A DNA stretch of 64,000 nt, taken from contig NW_008708117.1 of the NCBI RefSeq assembly GCF_000327385.1, positions 63,699 to 127,698 on the forward strand, written 5' to 3'. Below are positions 44,521 through 56,142 of this stretch, piece after piece (within the stretch, counting starts at the first letter, position 1; each line of letters opens with the position of its first letter). A program made the position numbers and the translations under genes. Source of the stretch: Lottia gigantea (Eukaryota; Mollusca; Gastropoda; Lottiidae). The notes beneath the pieces were generated by a model. The model saw nothing but the letters and a program-made list of their open reading frames with translations, did not search any database and was not told the origin of the DNA.

Positions 44521-45019
44521 TATACTTTAGTTAATCTTTTCTCAAAAAACATTAATATTTTCACTGCCACGGGCTTTGGAAACAAAGGATGGCAGATACG
44601 CCATTTTGTAAGCCTAAACTTATGACGTTATTTGTACTTTACGCCAAGATACGCCCACCTGTGTGCTTTTGCCCTTTTGACCAAAGTAATCGGCGTTGCC
44701 TCTGAATAACCAACGCGCGCTGCCAATTTCGTCTCACCCCCCATCACAAGCTTGAAATAAATGGTGTTAATGTTATTAAAAACTATATCAAAATTTGTGA
44801 ATTCTGATTTATCACCCAGTAAGTAAGTAACTTTCATAGAATAACAATAAATAAAACAATTCATATGACGCATAACACAATTCTGAAATTAATTCATTAA
44901 AATAATAAATAACGTTGATAAATTTAGCAATGAAAAGCTGACTACATCCAAACATTGTAATATAAACCTTGTTAAAGGCTACGTGTCGTATCGATCTGAT
45001 ATGTTAATGTGGCAAATTT
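44521..45019. other. Unassigned stretch between the TIR element and a decayed gene
   Basis: Contains a minus-strand open frame (44628-44873, with GGETKLAARVGYSEATPITL) without a recognised domain. No repeat match was recognised. Confidence 0.3.
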
Positions 45020-46140
45020 TTGTAAAATGACTGATGGTCTGGATGCCTAATTACTGGTAGATCATTATCCATCAGGGCTAAAAGGTTTTGGTATTTGGCG
45101 ATCGACACTTTTGCACGGGTAACATGATCAGGGCCTGGATAATAAATGTTTTTAGGTGACCTTTGTTGATCCAGTCAAAGGTAAGAGTATTGGTCATCTT
45201 GGTGAGATAATTTAAATCCAATCTGAATTGGCATGTCTCGAGTAATTTTCAGAGACCTAGCCTTGGTCCAATCCACCATCCGATCTTCTGTGACATACTT
45301 TTCCAGTCTCGTACCTCGTCAGTAAAAAAGTCCTTCACTATGGTAGGGTTGCTCCTGCAACACCTTACTATCGCTGTCAGTTCTGATGGCATTATGATTT
45401 CATGAAGGTGGCTGACTGCCCTCTCTACACATGAGTTCTCTCAAAAAAGTTTAAGATCAAGCTCTTGACAGAGCACACCTCCTTCATGAATTGCAACATC
45501 ATCGCAGGAACGATCGTGTTTCGATTTTGGCCAGCACAAGATTCGCAAAACAAATTTATTTCAGAAGCATTACCTTTGTCCACATTTCGAAGGAAATCAT
45601 ACAGGCAAGAGGAGATTTCATCCGATCCTCTTCTTGCAAGTCCTTTATGCCACATATAGGAATGGCATACTTTACTCTTGATGTTGTATATGGTGAAGTT
45701 GTAATTTGCTAGTTGACGGCGATAAAAGACTTCACAGCGGTTTGTTTTAGTAAGGTACAAAACCTGCTCCAGGTCGAAAGTAGCCAGAACTTTAGAGGGG
45801 TCAACGTCGGCTTTAAGGTCTGATTTTATCTTCCGCACTTCCGTCTTTTCGGCAATGTGTATCTGTACGTAGCCTCGAGTTGTGCTTTTGTCTCTGGTGC
45901 CCCTCTGCTGTAAGTATCGCACAAACTACACAAATCTTTTTTAGGTTGATGGAATGCCAAGTTTTGTGAATTGAAAACCCTCAAATAGGTGGTATAATCA
46001 CAGGGCGCGTGGTAGTCCTCTTCTTTGAACATCTTGTACATTTTAGTAACAGTCAGGTTTGGGTTCAGGAACTCCTTCTTAGAGTCCTTCCTACAATAAT
46101 GCGACTCTGTTCGCGGAAATTTGTTGATATGCATATTCAA
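45020..46140 (-). pseudogene. Decayed gene of a QNRN-motif (DUF7869-like) family
   Basis: The N-terminal part is NMHINKFPRTESHYCRKDSK, LNPNLTVTKMYKMFKEEDY, TYLRVFNSQNLAFHQPKKDL and CSLCDTY (46140-45910). The middle is VLATFDLEQVLYLTKTNRCE, FYRRQLANYNFTIYNIKSK and ARRGSDEISSCLYDFL, then INLFCESCAGQNRNTIVPAM (45425-45830). The C-terminal part is VRDWKSM-like text and WWIGPRLGL-like remnants, with PIQIGFKLSHQDDQYS near 45180-45240 and PGPDHVTRAKVSIAKYQNLL to about 45020. Many invertebrate genomes carry large sets of such proteins, which look transposon-derived; the domain name is from memory. At least three stops or frame changes are visible. Confidence 0.6.
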
Positions 46141-46300
46141 AAAATAAGAACTTAAATGATATTGTTCATAGTAAACTAAAAACCCTTAATATCAAAACCC
46201 TTAATCCCAATTTCTAAATAAAGTGTCTGCTCCACCCTAGGCCTGTACATTTGGGAGAATCAAACCCTCCCTTCCCCGAAATTTAAATCTCTTCGTAAGA
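46135..46300 (-). repeat. Dispersed repeat, inverted partner of 62605-62847
   Basis: Reverse complement starts cggggaagggagggtttgat and ends aagttcttattttttgaata. It is shared with the right end of the window except for an extra ~75 bp there. It directly precedes the coding text of the QNRN-motif gene, so it may be that gene's upstream or intron sequence. Confidence 0.65.
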
Positions 46301-46649
46301 CGTTTAAAGTAAGTTTTTAATTTAGAGATTGTTTTATTGTGGGACTTTGCTTTCAGCAAAATCCCAGTTTGTTATCGAAATGTCAATTCTTTTTTTTTTT
46401 TTTTTTTTTTTTTTTTTCGATTTTTCCACACCTTTTAAACAAAGGCTGCAACAGTGTATTTTGGAACATTTTTGCAAAAATGGAAGTGCCACAGGAGGTC
46501 CACATGTGCAATAAGTCGAAAATCAGCTCTAGAAGGCGCATTTTTGCATCGATTTTCTTCGGGTTTTCATTTTTACAATCAATCTGTAATTTCTGACCTG
46601 ATAGCACTTGAAAAATTGCGAAATTTGTAGCTCACTTTTTTCGATCAAA
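46301..46649. other. Unassigned stretch with a 28-base poly(T) run
   Basis: Poly(T) at 46390-46417. Open frames across it are low complexity. Confidence 0.5.
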
Positions 46650-47695
46650 TTTTTCAATTTTTTTGTAACTTTTTTGTTTTTCGATTGATCTGAAATTTTA
46701 AACGCAAAGAGACTTCACTAATGTAAATAATATAGTACAGTCAAATATTGTACGTCATTTCCGCTTTTAAACAGGAAAGCGACTGAATTTCAGATCTACT
46801 CCCGGTTGAATAACTTCCGGTGTAATTTATATAGATTAACGGCACAAATATTGATCGGTAGACAACTTTATTACAAAAAAACGAAGAAAAAAAAATTCGG
46901 ACCGGAAGCGATATTTTGGCCGCCATTTTGATATGACACACTTTTGTAAAACGAAAAATGGGGCTTCTATGGAGAAGTGGGCGTGTATAATTTTGATGTG
47001 TATGTAAACTGCAATCGATTGCCAACATAAAATAGGAAGCCGATTTTTGAATTTCCCTTTTGCTTTTTTGCAATTTCCAGTTGAATGTTTTTCTTAGTTT
47101 GAAATCTACTTCCGGTCGTATGGCTGTCCGAAAAAAGCAAAATTCGCAACTTTGGACTGCTCTAACACGCGACCTAATTAACCTAATGCTTCTCATGCTC
47201 TTTCCAGTGATATATAACAATCGTATTTATTAAAAAAAAACTTGAAATTCGTGATTTTTAAATATGAGTGTTTTCTTACAATATTTATGCCTCTTTGAGC
47301 TTGGTGTATATTGATGCAGAACCTTGACATGTTAAATATGAATTCACTTATGACAAAAAAGTTGAGGTGGGCGTGGCACATCCGGGTTGAAATACTAACT
47401 GTTTACATTTAGGAGCAGGGGCATATCTCGCATAGAATACATTTGTTCAAAAAGGGACTTTGCACACAATTACCTCATCCTTTTGGCTTGGATGTAGAAG
47501 CTTGCAATTTTGAACTCAACATAACATTTAAAATTTCAATTAACTTGAGTCAAAAAAATAAGGTGGGCGTGGCACATCCGGGTTAAATTACTCATTATTG
47601 ACATTTTTGGCCAGAGGCATAACTTGCAAAGAATACATGTGTTCAAATTGGAACTTTGCATACAATTACGTCATTCTTAGACCCACTTTGTCTTA
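46650..47695. repeat. Right arm of the inverted repeat pair, part 1
   Basis: Reverse match to about 43200-44400 (see that entry). It ends at the TTA where the Harbinger element inserted. It lacks the gggtcattctccc terminus, so it is a partial copy of the TIR element. Confidence 0.65.
47693..47695. repeat. Left 3-bp target duplication (TTA) of the Harbinger element
   Basis: TTA at 47693-47695 and 50914-50916. The paralogous unoccupied site at 43191-43210 has a single copy (taa on the plus strand, 43197-43199), supporting the call. Confidence 0.8.
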
Positions 47696-47833
47696 AGGGT
47701 CCCATACACGCCCAATATTCTGATGACATTTTTTGACATCAGAATATTGACGGAAATCAGAGTGGCCACATACGTAAAAAAAAAGTATTGACAGAAAGGC
47801 AGTCATTTGTCTCTAGATCATCAGCTAGGCAAC

Positions 47834-49919
47834 ATGGATCCTAAAATTGCATTGGCAATAGCTCTTATAAGCGAAGATCCCGTTCCCAAAAGGAAGCGAA
47901 GAAGTAAATGGTGTAAACGATGGCTTCTAGAGAGAGAGAAGTTCGGGCATGGAGCATTGTTGGAGGGAATTCGCTTAAATGAGCCGATGGACTTCAGAAA
48001 CTTCATGCGAATGGACAGCGACTCATTCGATGAACTCCTAACACTAGTTGCACCAATAATAGAAAAGAAAAATACTGTTATGCGACCTTCTATACCTCCA
48101 CACCAGCGTCTATCTATTGCTTTGAGATACCTAGCGACAGGGGATTTGTTTGAAGATTTGAAGTTTCTCACAGCTGTTTCACCACAGGCCATTGGTGGCA
48201 TTGTTTTTGAAACCTGTCAGGCAATTATCTGTGTTCTTCGAGAATATATAAAGGTGAGGAAACATGTTTAATCTCAATAAAATACATTTTACAACAACGA
48301 AATATTCCAATAAAAATAAGGCCTATATAAATCAAAAGCTCAGAAAAATAGTAGGCCCATCAATGACATTTAACTTCAAGGATTGAAAGCTGAAAAATAT
48401 TGACTCAGGGGATTTTCTGAAGACCAATTCCTGCAATTTTCTTCAACACTGCTACACGTGCCTGAGTCAAGATGAGCCCCCCTCGGATCAATATGCGACC
48501 ATGATCCTTGACTTGCAGATGAGGAAGTCGTGCTGTAGGGTGTGCTTGATCGCATGAACATCGGTGCATTAATCTGAACAGACTGGCGATGTAACGTGCC
48601 CATTTGCCCTTCAAATAAAATTTCATTAATTGCTTTCTTAGCAAGAAGACATTGTTCTCTGTCCATTCGTTGAAGGTCAACAGCCCAAGACTTTGCCAAA
48701 CTCAAGTTTTCGTTAATACTGTCGTCACAAGCCATAGTTATGAGTTCATCATGGCTGTTGGCAATTGTCGATTTACGTCGTTTTGGTTGAGTGGATGGTG
48801 TTGATTCCGCATGGACTGGAATTCGACAGACCTCTTTCGCGACTACTGGTATAGTGCTCTTGCATGGTGTGGAGTCGCTCTCTTGATCCTCAATATTCAA
48901 TATCTGTAAAAGAAAATGATCAAATATTAGGAATAAACAGATAACCGCAAATTCAAACTTTCATTGTTATCATGCTTTCATAGCGACAATTAATTATTTT
49001 ATTTCAGTTGCCGGACAACGAACAGGAATGGAAGTTTACGGCAGATGCTTTCAAAGACAGATGGAATTTCCCTCATTGCGTCGGAGCCGTTGACGGCAAA
49101 CATATTAGGATTAAAAAGCCTCCTCCGGGATCAGGGTCGTTTTATTACAATTGCAAAGGATATTTTAGTATAGTTTTAATGGCTTTTGTTGATTCAAATT
49201 ACGAGTTTCTAATGGTGGATGTTGGCCTCAATGGACGTGTTTCAGATGGTGGTGTCATTAATCAAACTAAATTCGGAGAGATGCTATATGAAAATGGACT
49301 ATGTTTACCAAAACCGGATAAGCTTCGAGGAGATGATATTATAAGCCTTCCCTACGTTTTTGTTGGTGATGACGCATTTTCATTAACTGAAAATTTTTTA
49401 AAACCATACGGTGGAGAATTATCAGGCGAGGATAATGTTAATAAAAGGATCTTTAACTATCGACTAAGTCGTGCACGTCGAATTGTGGAAAATGCGTTTG
49501 GTATTTTGGCCTCAAGATTTGGCGTGTTTCAAAAAGACATTCCTCTGAAACCTGAGAAGGTACAAATAGTGACTTTAGCATGTTGCTATTTACACAATTT
49601 CTTACGCAGAAAGTCAAGAAAATATTTTGTTCCTGGCTGTGTAGATTGGGAAGGTGAGGAAGGGGAGGTACACGCAGGGAACTACAGATCGAACTTCAAG
49701 GTTTGCAAGCTACTCAGACCAGGAATATGTCTTCCTAGGCTAAATCAGTACGAGACGGATTTAAGAACTATTTCTGTACAAGGGGATCTGTCCCTTGGCA
49801 GCTACAGCATGTTAAATGAGATGTGGACATTTTATAGCCAATATTGTATGAACTGCACAAATACCACACATTGTAGGGGTCATAATAATCAAATAACAAA
49901 TAACAAATTTCATGTATAG
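47834..49919 (+). CDS. Harbinger transposase, two exons, intact (443 residues)
   Basis: Exon 1 is 47834-48253 and exon 2 is 49008-49919, with donor aag/gtgag and acceptor ttatttcag, joined in phase 0 (REYIK then LPDNEQ). The start [10 protein letters not shown] is the first ATG of the open frame. Residues 1-140 are the helical N-terminal part ([30 protein letters not shown]). The DDE_Tnp_4-type catalytic domain follows: [16 protein letters not shown] (D169), [12 protein letters not shown] (D261) and [16 protein letters not shown] (E301). The C-terminus holds [12 protein letters not shown]. No stop or frame change was seen, and length and motifs fit active Harbinger transposases. Such enzymes cut and paste the element with the help of the Myb/MADF partner, encoded here on the opposite strand. 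Confidence 0.9.
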
Positions 49920-50664
49920 CCTATTAAATGTATGTAAATAAATTGTGAACTTTTTTTTGCTATTTTGATTGGCTAATCCATTGACTTTGATATTGGAATT
50001 AAGCATGTGGGCTATGAACAAAAACATAAAATGTTGATAATATTTCGTTTACTGATATATTGAAATGTTGATATTTGAGTTATAAATATTTACATAGCAT
50101 GTTTACATTATCGATGAGTTATGTCCCTTGCTAATAAAAATGCATGCCTGAATAAAGTCAATTTTGGTTCATAAACCTGGGCTACTAGGCCTACATCATA
50201 AATCATGGGCCCAAATCCAATAAGTATTGATGTAAATTCTTAAATTGATAAAAAATGAAACTAACTTCATCCTGACTGCTTTCATCTTGTACTGATGGAA
50301 GAATTGTGTTCATCGAAGTGCTTGGTGTTTCTTGATCTCTCAGAAAGCTCATGGCATCAAAATACCAAAGTTTTGGTTGATAGATGTCATCCGTTCCAAC
50401 TCCTGACTTAGTTGAATCTAGCACCTTTTTCAGTTCCTTTCGAAAATTTGTTCTTAATGCATTAAACTTTTTTCGGAGTTCATCTTTTGTGACATCAGGA
50501 AATTTTTCCTGGTATTTTCCTAATAATGTTGCATAAGCTTCCTCCTTCTTCGTTTTATTGCTGTAATCATCAGATTTTACCCGCCAAGGAGCCGGCAGGC
50601 CTTTGTACACCTATATGCATTCAAGAACAAACTTTCGATCTTCTTCTTTGCTTGTAGAAGGCAT
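48376..50664 (-). CDS. Harbinger MADF-type DNA-binding protein, two exons, one nonsense codon
   Basis: Exon 1 is 50266-50664 and exon 2 is 48376-48903, with donor gatgaa/gttagt and acceptor ttttacag, phase 0, 308 codons. The start is [17 protein letters not shown]; the next codon (50611-50613) is TAG where related proteins would have Glu or a similar residue. After that the MADF domain reads clean: [56 protein letters not shown] and [12 protein letters not shown]. Exon 2 encodes a Ser/Thr-rich region and a helical stretch ([20 protein letters not shown]) like those after MADF domains. Its 1362-bp intron contains all of transposase exon 2, and its own exon 2 lies in the transposase intron. The single stop may be a recent mutation or an error. 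Confidence 0.8.
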
Positions 50665-50913
50665 TTTTTAGAGATGTGCCACCTTTGAATTTTGTCCTTG
50701 AAATGAAATCTGACGTGATAATGCCCACACACCTCACAATATGATGACGCGACAGATTATGTCGTCAGAAAATATCAACGAGCTTTGAAATTTTTTGGAG
50801 TCTGTCAGAATCTGACGTAATGCTTCAATATCGCTCACACACACTCAATATGATTGACAGAATGTCATTCTGTCGGGTTTTCTGTCAATCATATTGAGCG
50901 TGTATGGACCGCT

Positions 50914-51240
50914 TTAGAAGTTCAGTTGTTTCAGCTTCATAATTTAAAAAAGGAACAGGTTTTTTAGAAATTCAATATTTTTAATTTTAGACATTGACCT
51001 TTGATGACCCTGACCTTTACTGGGTCAAAGGTCATTGACCTTGGCTATCAGTTGATGCTTTCATATTTGACCTCTGACGTCTACTTCCGGTTCTACAGCT
51101 GTCCAAAAACAGCCAAATTCGAAAATTTGGACTGCTCTAGCTCGTGACAAAATTAATTTTGAGGGTTAATTTTGTGGATTCTGCATGTGCTCATCGTGCT
51201 CTTTCCAGTGATATATAATTTCATATTTTATGTCTGGCTT
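50914..51240. repeat. Right arm of the inverted repeat pair, part 2
   Basis: It continues the sequence interrupted at 47695: agttgtttcagcttcataat and aaaaaaggaacagg mirror 43150-43190, and ctgacgtctacttccggttc mirrors the module at 43930. It contains aggtcattgacct at 51029-51041. Confidence 0.65.
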
Positions 51241-51415
51241 CAACTTCCGCTTCACATGTTGATGTTTCTATAAATTTTTTACAAATGTCTAGAAAACTCG
51301 CGATGGTTACAGGACCTATTAAAACAAGTAGTATAAAAATCAAAATGCAGAACCATAAATAGAATAAAGCTCTAAAGGTTCGATAGGGCTAACATTTCTA
51401 AAGCTTGTCTCATTA

Positions 51416-51690
51416 TCGTCCTCTCTGGGAAGTATTGGTGAATTCTTGTGTTCTGTCTCTATCACTATCCTCGTCCGTCATTGTCTGCCGTATCGATCGT
51501 ATCATTTTCTGACTTTCTGCATGGTAGAATGATTTGTCTTGTTCGTCATCAGGAGCGCTATCAACTGTTCTACCAGATAGCCTTTTTTTAAAAAAAACCT
51601 TTTGCAGTATTTTATCTTTCAAAACCCTTGGCAACCAATATGTATATTTGTACTCCGCAACAAATTTGGGATTAAATCTTTGGTAGAGGA
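51416..51690 (-). pseudogene. Tx1-like ORF1 fragment
   Basis: The minus strand reads QRFNPKFVAEYKYTYWLPRV and LKDKILQKVFFKKRLSGRTV, then a polar tail DSAPDDEQDKSFYHAESQKM. It combines the RRM-like piece with the acidic tail (compare 23666-23950), with the zinc knuckles deleted. It is the insertion site of the I-like LINE beginning at 51692. Confidence 0.65.
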
Positions 51691-51691
51691 C

Positions 51692-54600
51692 GCCCCAGTG
51701 GCACGGGGTTAAGAAAAGGTCCACCGCCCCCCATTGCGTGTCGTAAGAGGCGACTGAATTGGGGCTCCTCATTTGCCTTGAGGTGCGACCCGTGTCGGTT
51801 TTGAATGGACACCTGGTGGTTGAGGGTAACATACTTTCCAATACATCACTTTGGGCCAGGGGATAACATACTTTCCAATACATCACTTTGGGCCAGGGGA
51901 TTCCTAGACGGGTGGCCAGTGTGGCCCACACTGGTCAATCGGCTAGTCGTGTTGAGCCTATGAGTCAGTGGTCAGAACAGATTCAATTTTTTCTTGTAAT
52001 AGTTAGTATCTTTTTTCTTCCAAATCATTTCACTGACTCAGAAGCAGCGGCTTGGGTCAATTGGGTAAAAAAATAAAAATAAAAGTTCGGAATTTATTTG
52101 CTCCACCCAGAACTTTTATTCTTTTTTTTTTGTCTAAGTATATCTCCCGATTACCCCTAGGGCGCCGGCGCTGGAGTCCCGCGTAAAGCCCGCGCGGATT
52201 TCGTGGTCCGTGTTGGTCGGGGGTTTCGGGAGATGAATCCTTCAATATTTCTTCATGGCTACACAAACCAACAAAAACTTAAGCGCCGGTTAACTGAGGC
52301 CGAATTTACTGATTCGTCTAATTCAGACGAATCATGGCCTCGGTTTCTTGTCATTGACAGTAGTGACCCTGAGAGGTCTTTATCATCATTGTCCCAATTT
52401 GCAATTTCAAAAGGTTTGACTGGACTTGCCAGTGAACCAAAATCGATAAAAAAAATTACGAAATGGGTTTTCGTTGGTTGAATGCTCACGCAAAATTCAT
52501 TCTGAGCTGTTATTAAAATCATCCACACTGGCTAATATCCCTATCAAAGTTTCACCTCATTCCTCTCTGAACACATTCATTCTGATATTTAACCGACCTA
52601 ATTTACCATCCGAAATAAAAGTAGGCTATCTGAACATTAAAGTTTCACCATATACACCAAATCCTCTCAGATGTTACAACTGTCAACGCTTCGGGCATGG
52701 AACTCGAACTTGTAAGAGTTCGATTCGGTCTGCGCGTTGTGGTCAGTCTGAGCATGACAACAAGGATTGCACCGAAGCTCCTTGTTGTTGCAATTGCAAT
52801 GGAAAGCATGTTGCCTTTTCCAAAGACTGTCCAAGATCTTTTGAAGTCTGCCATATGTGATAGTATAGATATGGAGGCTTCCGAGGTTGATGCGGAAGTT
52901 CTCAACCCCCCTTACCGTAAACCTCCCTGACAATGCATCAAAAAAAATAATATAATACAATGGAATTGTCGAGGTTTAAGTCATAATCTTAATGAAGTTC
53001 AGCTATTAATGCAACAATACAATTCATTGGCTATTTGTCTCCAAGAGACTTTCCTCAAGCCGACTGATTTGCGTTTAGAGCCATTTAAACATTTTGTTTC
53101 CTACCACCATTATGGCACTAGTGATGATAAGGTATCGGGTGGTGTTTCTATTATTGTCAATAGAAACGTTGCCCACACTCAATTCTACTCTGCAGGTAAT
53201 AGCCGTGCGGGTTACGCTCCACGTGCCTATTACCATATGTTCCATCTACTTACCACCTAGCTTATCATTGAACCCGAGAGAATTGGATAACCTTGTTGCC
53301 AAGCTTCCTTCTCCTTACATTTTGTTAGGCGATTCAAATGGTCACCATTCTTTCTGGGGTAGCTCCGATGATAATAGTAGAGGAAAATTAATAGCTGACT
53401 TCATTTATGACAATGATCTTTGCATCATTAATGACGAATCGCCTACGCATTTCTGCTCAAAAAACAAAACTTTTTCTCATCTAGATTTTACAATTAGCTC
53501 TCCATCTTTGTTCCAAGATTTTTCTTGGAGGGTCGACGACGATCTCTGCCACAGTGATCACTATCCTGTAAGTCTACGGAATAATGGTCCTTCACCAGTA
53601 GACAGGCCACAAAGATGGAAACTCTCCAAAGCTAATTGGCCTCTCTTTGAGGCTTTTGCATTTCTTCTTTTCCTCAAGATGATCTAGATGAGGCAGAAGA
53701 CCCGATGGAATTATTTACCACCATCTTACAAGATATATCGGGTCAGGCGATACGTAAACTAAAATCTCGGTAACTCAAAAACGATTCAATAAACCATGGT
53801 TTAACGAAGACTGCAAGACAGCACTGAAAGAACGTAACCATGCTCTGCCACTGATTGAACGATCTCCTACCACTGACAACATGGCCTCTTTCCGCATTGC
53901 ACGGGCGAAAGCCAGGCGGACTATCCGCCAAGCGAGGAGGTCGTCACGGCAGGAGTACGTTTCAAGGGTCAACAGTCGTACGTCTTCCAAATCAGTCTGG
54001 GATAGGATTCGTAGGCTCAAGGGTAAAGCGGATACAATATCTGTGAACCATCTAGAGGTAGATGGTTCAACTCTCACCACTCTCCCAGATATTGCTAATT
54101 CCTTAGGTCATAATTTTTCTTATAATTCTTCCTCTAACTTTTCCTCAGATGCTTTTCGAAGAGTGAAACTCCGGAAAGAGAGGAAAAGACTTAATCTTGC
54201 ATGAAAAAACGAGGAATATTATAATGATAAATTTAATATCTTGGAATTAGGCTCATGATACAGCTACTGGGCCTGATGATATCCATTATCAGATACTAAA
54301 ACATCTTCCTTACCCAACATTAAAAAAACGTTTATGTATATTCAACCAGATTTGGGATGACGGTGTATTTCCTCCATCTTGGAGGATTGCTACCTTTGTG
54401 CCCATTCCTAAACCTGGTAAAGATCCTACGAATCCTACTAATTACCTTACTATTGCATTAACCAGCTGCATTTGTAAAACCATGGAACGAATGATCAATC
54501 GAAGGCTTGTTTGGCACCTTGAGTCAAACAATCTACTAACTGACCTTCAATGTGGATTTCGGTCCCAAAAGAGCACCCTTGATCCTCTCGTTAGATTTGA

Positions 54601-56099
54601 ATCGTTCGCCAGGGATGCCTTCATCCAAAATAAACACCTTGTAGCCATATTTTTTTATTTGGAGAAGGCTTATGACACCACTTGGAGATATGGCATTCTT
54701 CGTGATCTCTTTGACTTAAGATTGCCATTATTTATCTCCAATTTCCTACATGATAGAACGTTTAAGGTACGACTTGGCTCCATTTTTTCAGATCCTTTTC
54801 CTCAGGATAATTGAGTTCCACAGGGTACCATATTATCCGTTACCCTGTTCTCTATTAAAATTAATTCCATCACGTCGTGCCTTAGACGGGGGGTTGATGG
54901 CTCTCTGTATGTTGATGACTTTCAGATGTTTAATGGCTCTACAAACATGCAGACGATTTAGCTGACAATGGATTTAGGTTTTCGAAATCCAAGACCGTCT
55001 GCATGCATTTCTGTAAACGTAGAGGATTACACCTTGACCCAGTGCTACGCTTGGACGGTGCAGCCATTCCTGTTGTACAGGAATTTAATTTTTTAGGTCT
55101 CACCATTGACAGCAAGCTTTCTTTTCGTCCCCATATTAAAATCCTCAAGAACAAATGTCTGAAAGCCCTCAACATACTGAGAGTCTTATCCAATACTGAC
55201 TGGGGAGCTGACCTCAAGGTCCTCCTCCGATTATATCGAGCTTTGGTTCGTTCCAAGCTCGATTATGGGTGTCGGCTCGTCAATCCTACATCAAAGAGCT
55301 TGATACCATACATCACCAAGGACTTAGAATCCGTTTAGGTGCATTTCGTACAACTCCAGTTGAAAGTCTGTACGTCGAGGCTAATGAGCCCTCATTGAAC
55401 GACAGACGGGACAGACTTTCATTACAGTACGCCATTAAAATAGTATCTCTACCACCACCATCCTGCTTACCGCCCCGTATTTAGACCTTTCTTTGAGCAT
55501 TTGTACGAGGCAAAGCCTCGGCTGGTATCAGCCACGACATTATTGCGGACTTCGTAATGACCACAGCTCCACCGTGGTCGATTGCTCTATTTCAGATAGA
55601 CTTCAGCCTATCGAGCAATAAGAAAACTCAGACAAGCTCTATAGTGTTTCAATCTAAATTTCTAGAACTAAGGTCTAAATATGGGGATTACTCACCTTTC
55701 TATACAGATGGATCTAAGGATGGTGATAAGGTAGCAGCCGCTACAGTTACACCATCCGAAGTTCTATCTGTAGCTTTACCATCAGCAGCCTCCATTTTCA
55801 CAGCAGAACTCATTGCCATTTTACAGGCACTTGTGTTCTTTCAGTCCTCTACATCATTAAAAAAATGTATTATATTTTCTGATTCTTTTTTTTTTCATTA
55901 CAAGCTATTAATAACATCCAGCTTGTACACCCAATAATCGGGGATATATACAAGCTCTCTAGGCCGAAAAAGGACATTGTTCTTTGTTGGCTCCCCAGTA
56001 ACATGGATATACGGGGGAATGACATGGCAGATGCGGCGGCTAAGGTTGCTTTGTCACTGCTTGTTTCCCTCTTTTCTTTGCCTTTCACCGATTTTAAAT
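51692..56099 (+). mobile_element. I-like LINE copy 2, full 5' end, 3'-truncated
   Basis: The leader (51692-52253) matches 35498-36024 and carries a private tandem duplication of about 37 bp (51825-51900, aacatactttccaatacat) and the gtcgtaagaggcgac box (51740-51754). Decayed ORF1 at 52254-52930 (CYNCQRFGHGTRTCKS; the C-terminal Ser-rich tail is deleted). ORF2 follows from about 52933: endonuclease (LLGDSNGHHSFWGS, 53300), RT (LVAIFFYLEKAYDTTWRYGI, 54640; LYVDDFQMFNG, 54905) and RNase H (FYTDGSKDGDKVAA, 55700). It ends in RNase H at gattttaaat (56099). Many frame changes and two deletions in RT. Overall close to the full-length copy. No target duplication was identified. Confidence 0.85.
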
Positions 56100-56112
56100 A
56101 CTGATTCATAGA

Positions 56113-56118
56113 TTTATT
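56113..56118 (-). terminator. Poly(A) signal AATAAA of the sushi-domain gene
   Basis: AATAAA on the minus strand, 25 bp after the stop codon at 56143. The end of a LINE copy begins only about 14 bp further on, so the true 3' UTR must be very short or run into that LINE. Confidence 0.65.
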
Positions 56119-56142
56119 GATATTGACAATATTGAAATATTA

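Larger units (their letters stand above)
47696..50913. mobile_element. PIF/Harbinger DNA transposon, complete, 3.2 kb
   Basis: Imperfect terminal inverted repeats: agggtcccatacacgc at the left, agcggtccatacacgc as the reverse complement of the right (13 of 16 match), then caatat on both. TTA target duplications flank it. It carries the two genes expected of this superfamily: a DDE transposase (plus strand, two exons) and a MADF/Myb-type DNA-binding protein (minus strand, two exons). The subterminal right end has further inverted motifs (tgacagaatgtcattctgtc). It inserted into the right arm of an older inverted repeat pair and looks young. Confidence 0.9.

Noticed and set aside
44628-44873. 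81-codon minus-strand ORF
   Set aside because: No recognised motif, no splice or poly(A) context, not repeated in the window.
46329-46607. Overlapping small ORFs on both strands across a poly(T) run
   Set aside because: Their residues are largely homopolymer-encoded (poly-Phe or poly-Lys); no conserved domain.
42860-51240. The two inverted arms as the long terminal inverted repeats of one element carrying the QNRN-motif gene
   Set aside because: The left arm is part of a smaller element with its own TIRs (41271-44520), and the right arm lacks that terminus, so the arms are better seen as two copies of a repeat flanking the gene by chance.
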